A stretch of 64,000 nt of DNA, from the NCBI GenBank assembly GCA_027449025.1, contig DAIDMK010000004.1, positions 62,001 to 126,000 on the forward strand. Direction: 5' to 3'. Each line of letters opens with the position of its first letter. Within the stretch, counting starts at the first letter, position 1. The notes beneath the pieces were generated by a model that worked only from the letters and a program-made list of their open reading frames with translations, searched no databases and was not told the origin of the DNA. Below are positions 9,449 through 16,981 of this stretch, in pieces. The position numbers and the translations under genes were made by a program. Source of the DNA: Lutibacter sp. GTDB taxonomy: Bacteria; Bacteroidota; Bacteroidia; Flavobacteriales; Flavobacteriaceae.

Positions 9449-9474
9449 AAAAACACCTCAATTGAAGTGTTTTT
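9449..9474. terminator. Bidirectional terminator between sucC region and DUF3276 gene
   Basis: An 11-bp stem with one G-U-type mismatch, a 4-base loop (AATT), and A/T runs on both sides. It lies 22 bp beyond the stop of the leftward DUF3276 gene. Confidence 0.7.
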
Positions 9475-9496
9475 ATATTTTGTTGAAGTTATAGGA

Positions 9497-9868
9497 TTAT
9501 ATATCTTCAAAGTTTACATCGGTAAAACTTTCAGATCCTGATACAGTTTCCTCAGCTCCGTCTGATGGTCTTTTAAAATCTTTTTGGTGACGTTCAGAAA
9601 TTACCTCTTCACCTTTTTCATTTAAAATATAATTTGTTGCTTCTTTAAGCATATCATTAAACTCTACAAAATCTTCTTTGTATAAATAAATTTTATGCTT
9701 TTTGTAATGGAAAGATCCATCGTCGTGAGTAAATTTTTTACTCTCGGTAATAGTTAAGTAATAATCTTCAGCCTTTGTTGCTCTTACGTCAAAAAAGTAA
9801 GTTCTTCTTCCTGCTCTAAGAACTTGAGAAAATATCTCTTCTTGTTCTAAATGTTCATTGTCATTCAT
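9497..9868 (-). CDS. DUF3276 (PUR-alpha-like) nucleic-acid-binding protein
   Basis: 123 residues. The core EEIFSQVLRAGRRTYFFDVRATKAEDYYLTITESKK..., then YKKHKIYLYKEDFVEFNDML, is the Bacteroidota DUF3276 family, related in fold to the single-stranded DNA/RNA-binding PUR-alpha proteins. Basic and aromatic residues lie on the strands; the tail (about 85-123) is acidic and looks disordered. It is a single-gene unit ended by a hairpin. The family is highly conserved in Bacteroidota; its RNA targets are not known to me. Confidence 0.88.
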   Translation of the reverse strand: MNDNEHLEQEEIFSQVLRAGRRTYFFDVRATKAEDYYLTITESKKFTHDDGSFHYKKHKIYLYKEDFVEFNDMLKEATNYILNEKGEEVISERHQKDFKRPSDGAEETVSGSESFTDVNFEDI

Positions 9869-9947
9869 ATTTAACTTTCTATTTAATTAATCTTTTTATT
9901 AGATTTTGACACAAATCTATAAAATTATTTGACTTATTTCACTATTT

Positions 9948-11702
9948 TCAAATTTCTTTTTCCAAAAGTTGTTGTTCATAAAGCTCTTTATAATAGCCAT
10001 CAATTTTAATCAACTCATTATGTGAGCCTTGTTGAATTATTTTGCCATTTTCCAATACAAGAATGGCATCTGCATTTTTTACTGATGAAATTCTATGGCT
10101 AACGATGATGGTTGTTTTATTTTGGCTTATTTTAAATAGGTTGTTTAGGATAATTTCTTCTGTTTCTGTATCTACTGCGGATAAGCAATCGTCAAAAATT
10201 AAAATTTCAGGTTCTTTAATCAGCGCACGGGCAATGGAAACCCGCTGTTTTTGTCCGCCCGACAAGGTAACACCTCTTTCCCCAACATAGGTGTTGTAAC
10301 CTTCGTTAAACTCTATAAGATTGTGGTGGATGTATGCATCTTTGGCGGCTTGTTCAATTTTTTCGTCGGAAGCCGATTCATTGCCAAACTTGATATTGTT
10401 TTTTATGGTATCGGAAAACAAAAAGGCCTCTTGCGGAACAAAACCGATGCTCTGGCGCAGATTGTCTAGATTAAGCTGTTCAATTGGGTTTCCATCGATT
10501 AAAATTTTTCCTAATTTCACATCATACAACCTGGCGATTAAGCTAATAAGTGTTGTTTTCCCCGATCCTGTATTACCTAAAACACCAAGTGTTTTTCCTT
10601 TTTCGAGCTTAAAACTCACATGTTGAAGTGCTTCAATATTGGTGTCGTCATAAGTAAATGAGACATCTTTAAATTCAATTTCTCCTTCAATTTTTGAGGC
10701 TTGGTCACTATTGTTTGTAATTTCAGGTTCTTGTTTTAAAAACTCGTTGATTCGTGTTTGCGATGCTTCTGCTTCCTGTATGATGGAAGTTACCCAGCCC
10801 ACAACGGCAACCGGCCAGGTAAGCATATTGATGTACATTATAAATTCGGCAATAACCCCTAAAGAAATAGTGCCTTCAATATAGCGCAAGCCACCAATAT
10901 AAATAACCAGGATATTGCTCAATCCAATCAACAAAATCATGGAAGGAAAAAACAAGGCCTGAACTTTAAACAAGCTGATGTTTTTTTCTTTGGCGGTATT
11001 GGACAAGAGTTCAAATTCACTCATTGCTTTTTCCTCAATGCCATAAGATTTTAAAATGCTGATTCCCGAAAAAGTTTCTTGGGCACTTGATGTCAATTTT
11101 GATAAATATTGCTGTACAACAGCGCTTCTTTGGTTGATGATTCTGCTTAAATAATAAATCAATACCGATAAAATGGGTAATGGTAACAGTGTATAATTGG
11201 TTAAAGTAGCATCAATATTATACATTTTAATAATGGCTACAGAAAACAACACCAGCATATTTATGGTGTACATAATTGCTGGTCCGGCATACATACGTAC
11301 TTTGCTCACATCTTCTGTAATGCGATTCATTAAATCTCCTGTTCGGTTTTTTTTGTAAAAATTTAACGATAACAGCTGGTATTGGCGGTAAATTTCATTT
11401 TTTAAATCGAACTCAATTAACCGCGACATCACAATAATGGTTTGGCGCATTAAAAAAGTGAAAAATCCAGAAAGCAGCGCTGCCGCAACAATTAAAAGAA
11501 TGTTGTAAAGCAATTCCGATTTTACCGCAGCCAAATCGGTAACAATGCCGTTTCTGTAATCTTCCGCAACATTTATGGATTCCCTGATAATTTGGGGAAC
11601 TTGCAAGGCCAAAATTTTTGATGCAATGGTAATAATGATGCCTAAAAAAAGCCGGTATTTATATTTTAAAAAGTATTTATTTAAGTATTGTAAGGCTTTC
11701 AT
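9948..11702 (-). CDS. MsbA-like ABC exporter (fused permease-ATPase)
   Basis: 584 residues: six membrane helices in the first ~310 residues, then an ATPase domain with Walker A GNTGSGKTT, signature LSGGQKQRVSIARAL and Walker B ILIFDDCLSAVD. This is the half-transporter architecture of lipid and multidrug exporters (MsbA/MdlB). Walker B reads DDCLSAVD: Asp replaces the usual catalytic Glu, as in one half of heterodimeric exporters, so this subunit might pair with another protein or be a slow ATPase. It stands alone on its strand. The substrate is unknown. Confidence 0.9.
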   Translation of the reverse strand: MKALQYLNKYFLKYKYRLFLGIIITIASKILALQVPQIIRESINVAEDYRNGIVTDLAAVKSELLYNILLIVAAALLSGFFTFLMRQTIIVMSRLIEFDLKNEIYRQYQLLSLNFYKKNRTGDLMNRITEDVSKVRMYAGPAIMYTINMLVLFSVAIIKMYNIDATLTNYTLLPLPILSVLIYYLSRIINQRSAVVQQYLSKLTSSAQETFSGISILKSYGIEEKAMSEFELLSNTAKEKNISLFKVQALFFPSMILLIGLSNILVIYIGGLRYIEGTISLGVIAEFIMYINMLTWPVAVVGWVTSIIQEAEASQTRINEFLKQEPEITNNSDQASKIEGEIEFKDVSFTYDDTNIEALQHVSFKLEKGKTLGVLGNTGSGKTTLISLIARLYDVKLGKILIDGNPIEQLNLDNLRQSIGFVPQEAFLFSDTIKNNIKFGNESASDEKIEQAAKDAYIHHNLIEFNEGYNTYVGERGVTLSGGQKQRVSIARALIKEPEILIFDDCLSAVDTETEEIILNNLFKISQNKTTIIVSHRISSVKNADAILVLENGKIIQQGSHNELIKIDGYYKELYEQQLLEKEI

Positions 11703-11765
11703 AAAGTAGTAAATGCAATAATTTTTGTAAAATGCGAAGATACGGGAAAAAAAAGTTTAAAGTTA

Positions 11766-12026
11766 AAAGTTAATCATTATTGTCCGGTTAAATTTTTCAA
11801 AACAAACAGACCGCCCCAACGGGGCTTAAATAATCGAAATTTTTCATTTTTCTACAAACATTTAGCTCCTACGGAGCTGTTTCAGTCCCAGGGGTACGAC
11901 CTATTTGTAGAAAAACAGATTTTTATGTAAATCAAGCCCCATCGGGTAGGCCTGTTTCTAAAGTCCCATTTATTTTGAGATGAATCATTTTTTATGAATT
12001 TTTATCGGACAACAATGAAAGTTAAT
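11766..12026. mobile_element. MITE-like foldback element with terminal inverted repeats and 9-bp target duplication
   Basis: A 243-bp element (11775-12017) starts CATTATTGTCCG and ends with the inverted partner CGGACAACAATG (11 of 12 match). It is flanked by an exact 9-bp direct repeat AAAGTTAAT at 11766-11774 and 12018-12026. Inside, a second foldback pairs 11821-11859 (GGGGCTTAAAT...TTCTACAAA) with 11904-11940, enclosing a central palindrome AGCTCCTACGGAGCT (11864-11878). There is no coding capacity. The flanking sequence is A/T-rich and repetitive, which lowers the weight of the duplication slightly. Confidence 0.7.
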
Positions 12027-12090
12027 AGTGTTTTGGAAAAATTTAAAATTCGTAATACATAAATCGTAAATCAGCTATCGTAAATCAATT

Positions 12091-12176
12091 TGCGTAAGCG
12101 ATAGCAGCGGTATCCTTTTTTGAAATGAAATGGAAAAAAAGATTTAGCGAATAGCGCGACCTGAAAGGGTACGCCC
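12091..12176 (+). repeat. 86-bp intergenic repeat, copy A (possible structured RNA)
   Basis: The sequence from TGCGTAAGCGATAGCAGCGG to GGGTACGCCC is nearly identical to the reverse complement of 14744-14829. Related but diverged copies end at 20291, 40670 and 48344. All end in a GCGACC/CACGACC...ACGCCC block. The conserved ends with variable middle suggest a folded RNA or a mobile repeat. It may correspond to a known flavobacterial RNA motif; I cannot check this here. Confidence 0.65.
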
Positions 12177-12282
12177 ACCAAATTACCGTAAAATGATAAC
12201 AAGGGCTTATTTTTTCACTAAAATGTGTGAATAATGTAATTATGAATCAATATAATGTAACAAACATTTGATTGTTTGGTCG

Positions 12283-12290
12283 TATCTTTG
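12283..12290 (+). promoter_or_regulatory. -7 box of the YtxH/AI-2E operon
   Basis: TATCTTTG matches TAnnTTTG, 38 bp upstream of the ytxH-like ATG. Copy A of the 86-bp repeat lies about 100 bp further upstream. Confidence 0.5.
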
Positions 12291-12328
12291 TAAGAGCGTA
12301 ACCAATAAACATTTAAAATCATAATAGG

Positions 12329-12598
12329 ATGAAAGCACAAAAAGTAATTTTAGTAACATTGGCAAGTGCTGTAGTTGGCGCAGCTTTAGGTATTTTATTT
12401 GCACCGCAGAAAGGAAAAAAAACGAGGAAAAAAATTGCTAAAAAAGGAAATGAATATATTGATGGATTTGAAGAAAAATTCAATGAATTTGTAGATATGG
12501 CTTCAGAGAAATTTGAAAATTTGAAAGAGGAAGCCGCTAAAATGGCTAAAAACAAAAAAGAAGATGCGGAAGATGTTTTAGAGGAGTCCAAAAAATAA
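12329..12598 (+). CDS. YtxH-domain protein
   Basis: 89 residues. An N-terminal helix ILVTLASAVVGAALGILFAPQKGKKTRKKI (residues 5-34) is the YtxH/GVAP-type signature: a Gly/Ala membrane segment ending FAP followed by basic residues. A charged amphipathic helix with K/E repeats (about 40-89) follows. Such small stress-associated envelope proteins are common in Bacteroidota; their role is unknown. It heads a block with the holin-like, hypothetical and AI-2E genes, but a gene relic lies in the 221-bp gap after it. Confidence 0.8.
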   Translation: MKAQKVILVTLASAVVGAALGILFAPQKGKKTRKKIAKKGNEYIDGFEEKFNEFVDMASEKFENLKEEAAKMAKNKKEDAEDVLEESKK

Positions 12599-12614
12599 AA
12601 AATACCATCTCAAA

Positions 12615-12725
12615 AGCATTGTTGAATTGTTAGTCGGAAAAATTTGGATTGAAAATGAGCTCGAAAATTTACTTTCAGGTAAAACTGGAGGCAGTAGTTT
12701 TATTTTACCATTACTTTCTGAATAA
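12615..12725 (+). pseudogene. Relic of a histidine-kinase ATPase-domain C-terminus
   Basis: An open frame of 36 codons without a start reads SIVELLVGKIWIENELEN, then LLSGKTGGSSFILPLLSE and a stop. This matches the end of HATPase domains (ELLGGKIWVESE..GKGSTFYFTLP), including the intact kinase in this window (its residues KAFTELLGGKIWVESEEQ). Everything upstream is gone. It is a short remnant of a two-component kinase between two genes of an otherwise tidy operon. Confidence 0.6.
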
Positions 12726-12819
12726 ATTATGGAAAAGTAGTTGGTAAATTTGCTAAAAAAATCAACATGAATTTTAAATCTTGCAAATGCAAGTAAATTA
12801 TTCTAAAAACAAAAAATAT

Positions 12820-13161
12820 ATGGAAAAAGAGTCAAGTATTTTTGAAACATTATTTGATAAAACGGAAACTTTTGGCAAAACAACTTACGAGCTTTCGAAG
12901 CTAAAAGCCTTGGAAACAACCACTGTTGTAGCCACATCTGTGGTTGCAAGAATAAGCGTTATTCTTATGATATCGATGTTTCTCCTTGTTTTTAATATCG
13001 GCGTTGCACTTTTCCTTGGCGAATTGCTTGGAAAGATTTATTACGGATTCTTCATTGTGGCGGCCTTTTATCTGGTTGCCGGACTTATATCAAATATCTT
13101 TCTGCACAAATGGATTGAAAAACCTTTGAGCAATTTAATTATTTCTCAAGCATTAAAATAA
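12820..13161 (+). CDS. Small holin-like / phage-holin-superfamily membrane protein
   Basis: 113 residues from the chosen ATG at 12820 (MEKESSIFETLF); in-frame upstream starts at 12781 and 12787 would add a basic, unlikely N-terminus. Two hydrophobic helices lie at about residues 42-66 and 71-92, preceded by an amphipathic segment. The layout fits the small 'phage holin family'/competence-type proteins that sit beside YtxH and AI-2E genes in Bacteroidota. No catalytic motif is visible. It is followed after 8 bp by the next gene. Confidence 0.65.
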   Translation: MEKESSIFETLFDKTETFGKTTYELSKLKALETTTVVATSVVARISVILMISMFLLVFNIGVALFLGELLGKIYYGFFIVAAFYLVAGLISNIFLHKWIEKPLSNLIISQALK

Positions 13162-13169
13162 ATGAAGCT

Positions 13170-13583
13170 ATGGAACAAATAAAAACGCAACACGATCTTA
13201 GAGCAGCCATTATTCGTTTAGAACAGCAACAAGCTGAAGAAGGAAAAGAACTGAAAGAGCAATTTCGTATCGCCTATAATAGCGTTACGCCCGCTAATAT
13301 CATATTAAATACCCTCAAAGATCTTGGAGATTCAAATTTTGTAAAAGAGGGGTTTTTAAACACAACAGTTAGTTTGGGAACCGGTTATCTTTCTAAAATG
13401 GTATTCCAAGGCATTTCCAATAGCCGTATAAAAAAGCTTCTAGGATCGGCTTTAATGATTGGCATTACAAATGTTGTGGCAAAAAATCCAGATGCCATAA
13501 AAGCCATAGCTAGTAAAATTTTTAACCTTTTTAGAAGGAAGTCTGCTGATGAAGAAACCGATAATGGAGAAGTAAATGATTGA
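13170..13583 (+). CDS. Conserved hypothetical protein of the YtxH/holin-like locus
   Basis: 137 residues. An N-terminal charged coiled-coil-like stretch (DLRAAIIRLEQQQAEEGKELKEQF, about 8-31) is followed by a region with moderately hydrophobic helices (about 70-110, including LLGSALMIGITNVVAKNP) and a basic then acidic tail. I do not recognise a named family. It lies 8 bp after the holin-like gene and overlaps the AI-2E gene by 8 bp, so it is translated within the same operon and probably acts in the envelope with them. Confidence 0.65.
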   Translation: MEQIKTQHDLRAAIIRLEQQQAEEGKELKEQFRIAYNSVTPANIILNTLKDLGDSNFVKEGFLNTTVSLGTGYLSKMVFQGISNSRIKKLLGSALMIGITNVVAKNPDAIKAIASKIFNLFRRKSADEETDNGEVND

Positions 13584-14706
13584 TTCTCCTAAAATGGATG
13601 CAAATAAAAGTTTAAACTTGCCATTTTACGTAAAGACAACAATTCTTTTAATCGGAATTTTTGTGTTTATAAGCATGCTTTATATTGCCCAAGACATCAT
13701 TGTTCCACTCATTTTTTCAGTGATGATTGCCGTTTTGCTTCATCCAATCGTAAACTTTTTTGTTAGGATAAGAATAAATAGGGTTGTCGCTATCATTTTT
13801 ACCTTATTTCTTACAGTTTTATTCACCGCTTTGTTGGCGGCCTTAATATTCAGACAGGCAAGTATTTTTTTGGAAACATGGCCAGATATGGTTGATAAAT
13901 TCTCTTTGAGGCTGAATGAATTTACCCATTGGGCTTCCCGTTATTTCGACCTTAATCAATGGAAAGTCAATAGGTGGATGAAAAATTATAAAACAGAACT
14001 TCTCAATATCAGCAATGAGGACATTGGTAAAACAATGTTTGCTGTAGGCAACGGAATTATGGTTATGCTACTGATTCCTGTTTATGTCTTTATCCTATTA
14101 TATTATAACAAGCTTTTGATTGAGTTTATTCACAGGGTGTTTGTTAATGGTGACCAAAAAAGGATAAGCAAAATTATTTCTGAAACAAAAACAGTTATTC
14201 AGCGCTATCTTGCAGGACTGGTAATTGAAGCCTTTATTGTGGCAATACTAAATATAACCGCGCTTTTCGCACTTGGAATTGAGTATGCCATTTTGCTCGG
14301 TATTATTGGTGCATTGCTCAACGTAATTCCATACATTGGAGGACTTGTTGCGGTTGCCTTACCAATGGCAGTTGCTTTAGCCACCAAAACCACAGGTATG
14401 TACGCTTTTTACGTTTTGGGAATTTATTATATTATTCAGTTGATAGACAATAACATAATTGTGCCTTTTATAGTTTCTTCAAAAGTTAAAATCAATGCGC
14501 TTTTTGCAATAATCGTAGTTTTTGCAGGGAACGCATTATGGGGTATCTCAGGAATGTTTTTGTCGATTCCACTACTTGCCATAGTAAAAGTTATCTTTGA
14601 CCATATAGAACCATTAAAACCGTGGGGATTTCTATTGGGCGCCACCATGCCAACAACTTCAAAAATAAACCCAATTCTTAAAAAATTTAAGAAAAAAATA
14701 TCATAA
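13576..14706 (+). CDS. AI-2E family transporter
   Basis: 376 residues with about eight membrane helices and the family pattern: an N-terminal helix pair (20-75), a soluble middle with coiled character (95-150), then GALLNVIPYIGGLVAVALPM (about 235-254) and ...IDNNIIVPFIVSSKVKINAL, both hallmarks of the AI-2E/PerM/YdiK family. Members move small molecules or ions (autoinducer-2 export, Na+/H+ exchange in some). The substrate here is unknown. The start overlaps the previous gene by 8 bp. Confidence 0.9.
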   Translation: MIDSPKMDANKSLNLPFYVKTTILLIGIFVFISMLYIAQDIIVPLIFSVMIAVLLHPIVNFFVRIRINRVVAIIFTLFLTVLFTALLAALIFRQASIFLETWPDMVDKFSLRLNEFTHWASRYFDLNQWKVNRWMKNYKTELLNISNEDIGKTMFAVGNGIMVMLLIPVYVFILLYYNKLLIEFIHRVFVNGDQKRISKIISETKTVIQRYLAGLVIEAFIVAILNITALFALGIEYAILLGIIGALLNVIPYIGGLVAVALPMAVALATKTTGMYAFYVLGIYYIIQLIDNNIIVPFIVSSKVKINALFAIIVVFAGNALWGISGMFLSIPLLAIVKVIFDHIEPLKPWGFLLGATMPTTSKINPILKKFKKKIS

Positions 14707-14743
14707 TTTCGGTTAATAATGTAGGACTGCCTGCCTTTTTTGT

Positions 14744-14829
14744 GGGCGTTCCCTTTCAGGTCGGGCTATTCGCTAAATCTTTTTTTCCATTTCATTTCAA
14801 AAAAGTATATCGCTGCTATCCCTAACGCA
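14744..14829 (-). repeat. 86-bp intergenic repeat, copy B (inverted relative to copy A)
   Basis: Reverse complement of the 12091-12176 repeat with only a few differences. Copies A and B face each other across the ytxH to AI-2E block, making a 2.7-kb inverted-repeat-bounded segment. Confidence 0.65.
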
Positions 14830-14873
14830 GATAGAATTTCGATTTACGATTTTTGATTTTTTCTTCATTGTAC

Positions 14874-14893
14874 GGACAGGTCACGACCTGTCC
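14874..14893. repeat. GGACAGGT-N4-ACCTGTCC palindrome, copy 1
   Basis: A perfect 8-bp inverted repeat with a CACG loop. An identical arm pair with loop TGCG is at 41330-41349, and a decayed version is near 40103. It is a REP-like palindrome. Confidence 0.7.
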
Positions 14894-14915
14894 TTTCTTA
14901 ATTTCAACTATTTTG

Positions 14916-15000
14916 TGCGCGTAACAAGATTCGAACTTGCACATTCTAAGCGAACACCAGCCCCTCAAGCTGGCGCGTCTACCAATTCCGCCATACGCGC
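14916..15000 (-). tRNA. tRNA-Leu(GAG)
   Basis: 85 nt on the minus strand. The acceptor stem GCGCGTA pairs with TACGCGC; the anticodon stem CCAGC/GCTGG closes the loop TTGAGGG, giving anticodon GAG (Leu, CUC/CUU). A variable arm (GTGTTCGCTTAGAATGT) and a TTCGAAT T-loop are present. CCA is not encoded. It lies 45 bp downstream of tRNA-Lys and is probably co-transcribed. Confidence 0.93.
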
Positions 15001-15045
15001 ATTGCTTTAAACAAAAAAAGCTAAGCGGTTAAACTTAACTTTTTG

Positions 15046-15118
15046 TGACCGGGCTGGGGCTCGAACCCAGGACCACCTCCTTAAAAGGGAGGTGCTCTAC
15101 CAACTGAGCTACCAGGTC
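15046..15118 (-). tRNA. tRNA-Lys(TTT)
   Basis: 73 nt on the minus strand. The anticodon loop CTTTTAA within stem CCTCC/GGAGG gives TTT (Lys). The T-loop is TTCGAGC. The acceptor GACCTGG/CCCGGTC pairs except for one T-C mismatch at position 5:68. CCA is not encoded. Confidence 0.92.
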
Positions 15119-15144
15119 AATATTCCTCTTTCTCAACGCGAGTG

Positions 15145-15176
15145 CAAATATACTATCTATAGTTCTACCTCACAAG
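15145..15176 (-). promoter_or_regulatory. Promoter of the tRNA-Lys/tRNA-Leu unit
   Basis: Read on the minus strand: CTTG (15173-15176), 20 bp, then a perfect -7 box TATATTTG (15145-15152), ending 26 bp before the tRNA-Lys 5' end. This fits the Bacteroidota -33/-7 promoter. Confidence 0.65.
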
Positions 15177-15239
15177 TTTTTTTATATTGTTTTTTAAACG
15201 ATATTTGTTTTTAAATATTACACACTTATTTTTTAGTTT

Positions 15240-15749
15240 ATGAAAATTGTTTTATTGGGTTATATGGCAAGTGGAAAATCGGCTGTTGGCAGAATTCTGT
15301 CAGAAAAACTAAATATTCAATTTATTGATTTAGATAGTTTTATAGAAGACAAAGAGCAATTGTCTATATCCCAAATCTTCGAAACAAAAGGGGAGATTTA
15401 TTTTCGAAAAATAGAAGGTATTTATTTATATGAATTGCTTAATTCAAAAGAAAAAGTTGTAATTTCTTTGGGTGGCGGAACACCTTGCTATGGAAATAAC
15501 ATGGATTTTATTGAAAATATGTCAACTTCCTTTTACCTAAAAGCAACAATAGACACTATTTTTGAAAGATTAAAAAATGAAACTTCACAACGACCTTTGG
15601 TTGCAACCATTGGAGCAGAAAACTTAAAAGAATATATTGCCAAACATTTGTTTGAACGTGCTCCTTATTATGACAAAGCCCAACATACTGTATTGGTCAA
15701 CAATAAAAATGTGGAACAAATTATTGATGAAATATTGTTACTACGCTAA
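15240..15749 (+). CDS. aroK: Shikimate kinase
   Basis: 169 residues, normal for the family. The P-loop GYMASGKSAVG (residues 7-17) is followed by DLDSFIE (shikimate-binding Asp, 31-37), a YFRKIE arginine near 59, SLGGGTPC (about 79-86) and the lid region TSQRPLV. It phosphorylates shikimate at the 3-hydroxyl in aromatic amino-acid synthesis. The gene converges on the phosphoribosyltransferase gene, overlapping its 3' end by 9 bp. Confidence 0.93.
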   Translation: MKIVLLGYMASGKSAVGRILSEKLNIQFIDLDSFIEDKEQLSISQIFETKGEIYFRKIEGIYLYELLNSKEKVVISLGGGTPCYGNNMDFIENMSTSFYLKATIDTIFERLKNETSQRPLVATIGAENLKEYIAKHLFERAPYYDKAQHTVLVNNKNVEQIIDEILLLR

Positions 15750-16238
15750 ACTGGCATACGAGTTGCCATTTTCAAACACAACAGAGATATGTTCTTTCAA
15801 AGAAGTTGACAATGAAATTCCTTTAAAATCGGCTTTTACCGGATATTTCTTATGATTTCTGTTAATTAAAACTGCTGTATTGAAACGTTTCAATGGCACA
15901 TCCAAAAAATGCTTGATGCCGTAAATTAAGGTAGTTCCAGAGTTTAATACATCATCCACCAAAACCAAGGATTTATTTTTATAGTCACTTGAACTTATGG
16001 AGGTTGTAATCTTATTTAAAGGCTTTTTTTTATCTATTTTAACCTCGCACAAAACCACTTTTAAATCGGAGATTTTGGACAATACTTCTGTGATTTTCTT
16101 TGCAAACAAAAATCCATTTCCTGTAATTCCAGCGATAATAATTTCTTTTTCATTAAAATTTACTTCGTAGATTTGATAGGCAATTCTTCGTGTTTTATTT
16201 TTAATTTGCTCATCTGTTAAGATAATTGAACTTTCCAT
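15741..16238 (-). CDS. Phosphoribosyltransferase domain protein (PyrR-like)
   Basis: 165 residues from the ATG at 16238 (MESSIILTDEQI). An in-frame ATG at 16256 would overlap the upstream methyltransferase gene. The PRPP-binding motif VLVDDVLNSGTTL is at about 95-107, preceded by GITGNGFLFA. This is the type I phosphoribosyltransferase fold seen in PyrR and xanthine/hypoxanthine enzymes. The substrate base cannot be told from the sequence. It may regulate or salvage pyrimidines. The gene is coupled to the TPMT-like gene upstream and convergent with aroK. Confidence 0.8.
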   Translation of the reverse strand: MESSIILTDEQIKNKTRRIAYQIYEVNFNEKEIIIAGITGNGFLFAKKITEVLSKISDLKVVLCEVKIDKKKPLNKITTSISSSDYKNKSLVLVDDVLNSGTTLIYGIKHFLDVPLKRFNTAVLINRNHKKYPVKADFKGISLSTSLKEHISVVFENGNSYASLA

Positions 16239-16242
16239 GTGC

Positions 16243-16830
16243 TTATATTTTTTCAAAGATAAAAAACAATTCCCTTCCGGCTCGCGGTTTAATTGAATTA
16301 TAACATCTTTCTAGTTTTTTTATGGTAAATTTCTTAGAAAACAGTTGTAAATATTCAGCTTCGGAACCACCAAATGGTGGCCCCGCTTCGGTCAACTCAA
16401 AATCAAATAAAAGTCCGATTAATTTTCCCTTTTCTGCCAATAAATCATTCATTTTAACGGCATATTTTTGCCTTAAAAATGGGTCTAAGGCACAAAAAAA
16501 AGTTTGTTCCACAATTAAATCATATTTTTCTTGATGATTAAAATAATCATCGTGAATTAAATGTTCGACAGGAAAATTTGGAAACCGTGTTTTTAAATTT
16601 TTTAAAGGTTGTTCAGCAATATCAATCACAAAGATATTTTCAAAACCCTGTTCAAATAAATATTCGGCTTCATAACAATTGCCACCGCCAGGAATTAAAA
16701 TCTTTAATTTTTTATTGGTTAGCTGTTTAAAATAATCTACAAGTGGGGTAGAAGCATAGCCAATATCCCAACCTGTTGCTTTCTCATGGTATTTGTTTTC
16801 CCAAAAAATTTTATCAAAACGTGTTTTCAT
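16243..16830 (-). CDS. TPMT-family SAM-dependent methyltransferase
   Basis: 195 residues. The family opening FWENKYHEKATGWDIG (about 9-24) and the SAM-binding ILIPGGGNCYEAEYLFEQGF (about 44-63), followed by VIDIAEQPL, match the thiopurine S-methyltransferase family, as does PPFGGSEAEYLQLF near 151-164. Bacterial members methylate thiols, selenium, tellurite or thiocyanate. The native substrate is unknown here. Its stop lies 4 bp before the PyrR-like start. Confidence 0.85.
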   Translation of the reverse strand: MKTRFDKIFWENKYHEKATGWDIGYASTPLVDYFKQLTNKKLKILIPGGGNCYEAEYLFEQGFENIFVIDIAEQPLKNLKTRFPNFPVEHLIHDDYFNHQEKYDLIVEQTFFCALDPFLRQKYAVKMNDLLAEKGKLIGLLFDFELTEAGPPFGGSEAEYLQLFSKKFTIKKLERCYNSIKPRAGRELFFIFEKI

Positions 16831-16981
16831 TATTTTGTAACTTCTATTTTATTGCTTTTGTTTATTTTTTTCTTTGTGAATCTCGGTGGTTCTCAGAGAA
16901 TCTTTGTGCTATAGCTTTTGCATTATGATTTGCAAAGAAGAGACACAGAGCTTCACAAAGATGTAGGTTTTAAAAGCTTTT

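Noticed and set aside
11821-11940. Considered a riboswitch or structured leader
   Set aside because: It lies between two genes in a place that leads neither directly, and terminal repeats with a 9-bp duplication explain it better as a MITE.
12781-12819. Upstream starts for the holin-like gene (12781, 12787)
   Set aside because: They add a basic, Asn/Lys-rich leader unlike the other small proteins of this locus; the ATG at 12820 gives MEKESSIF, a more usual beginning.
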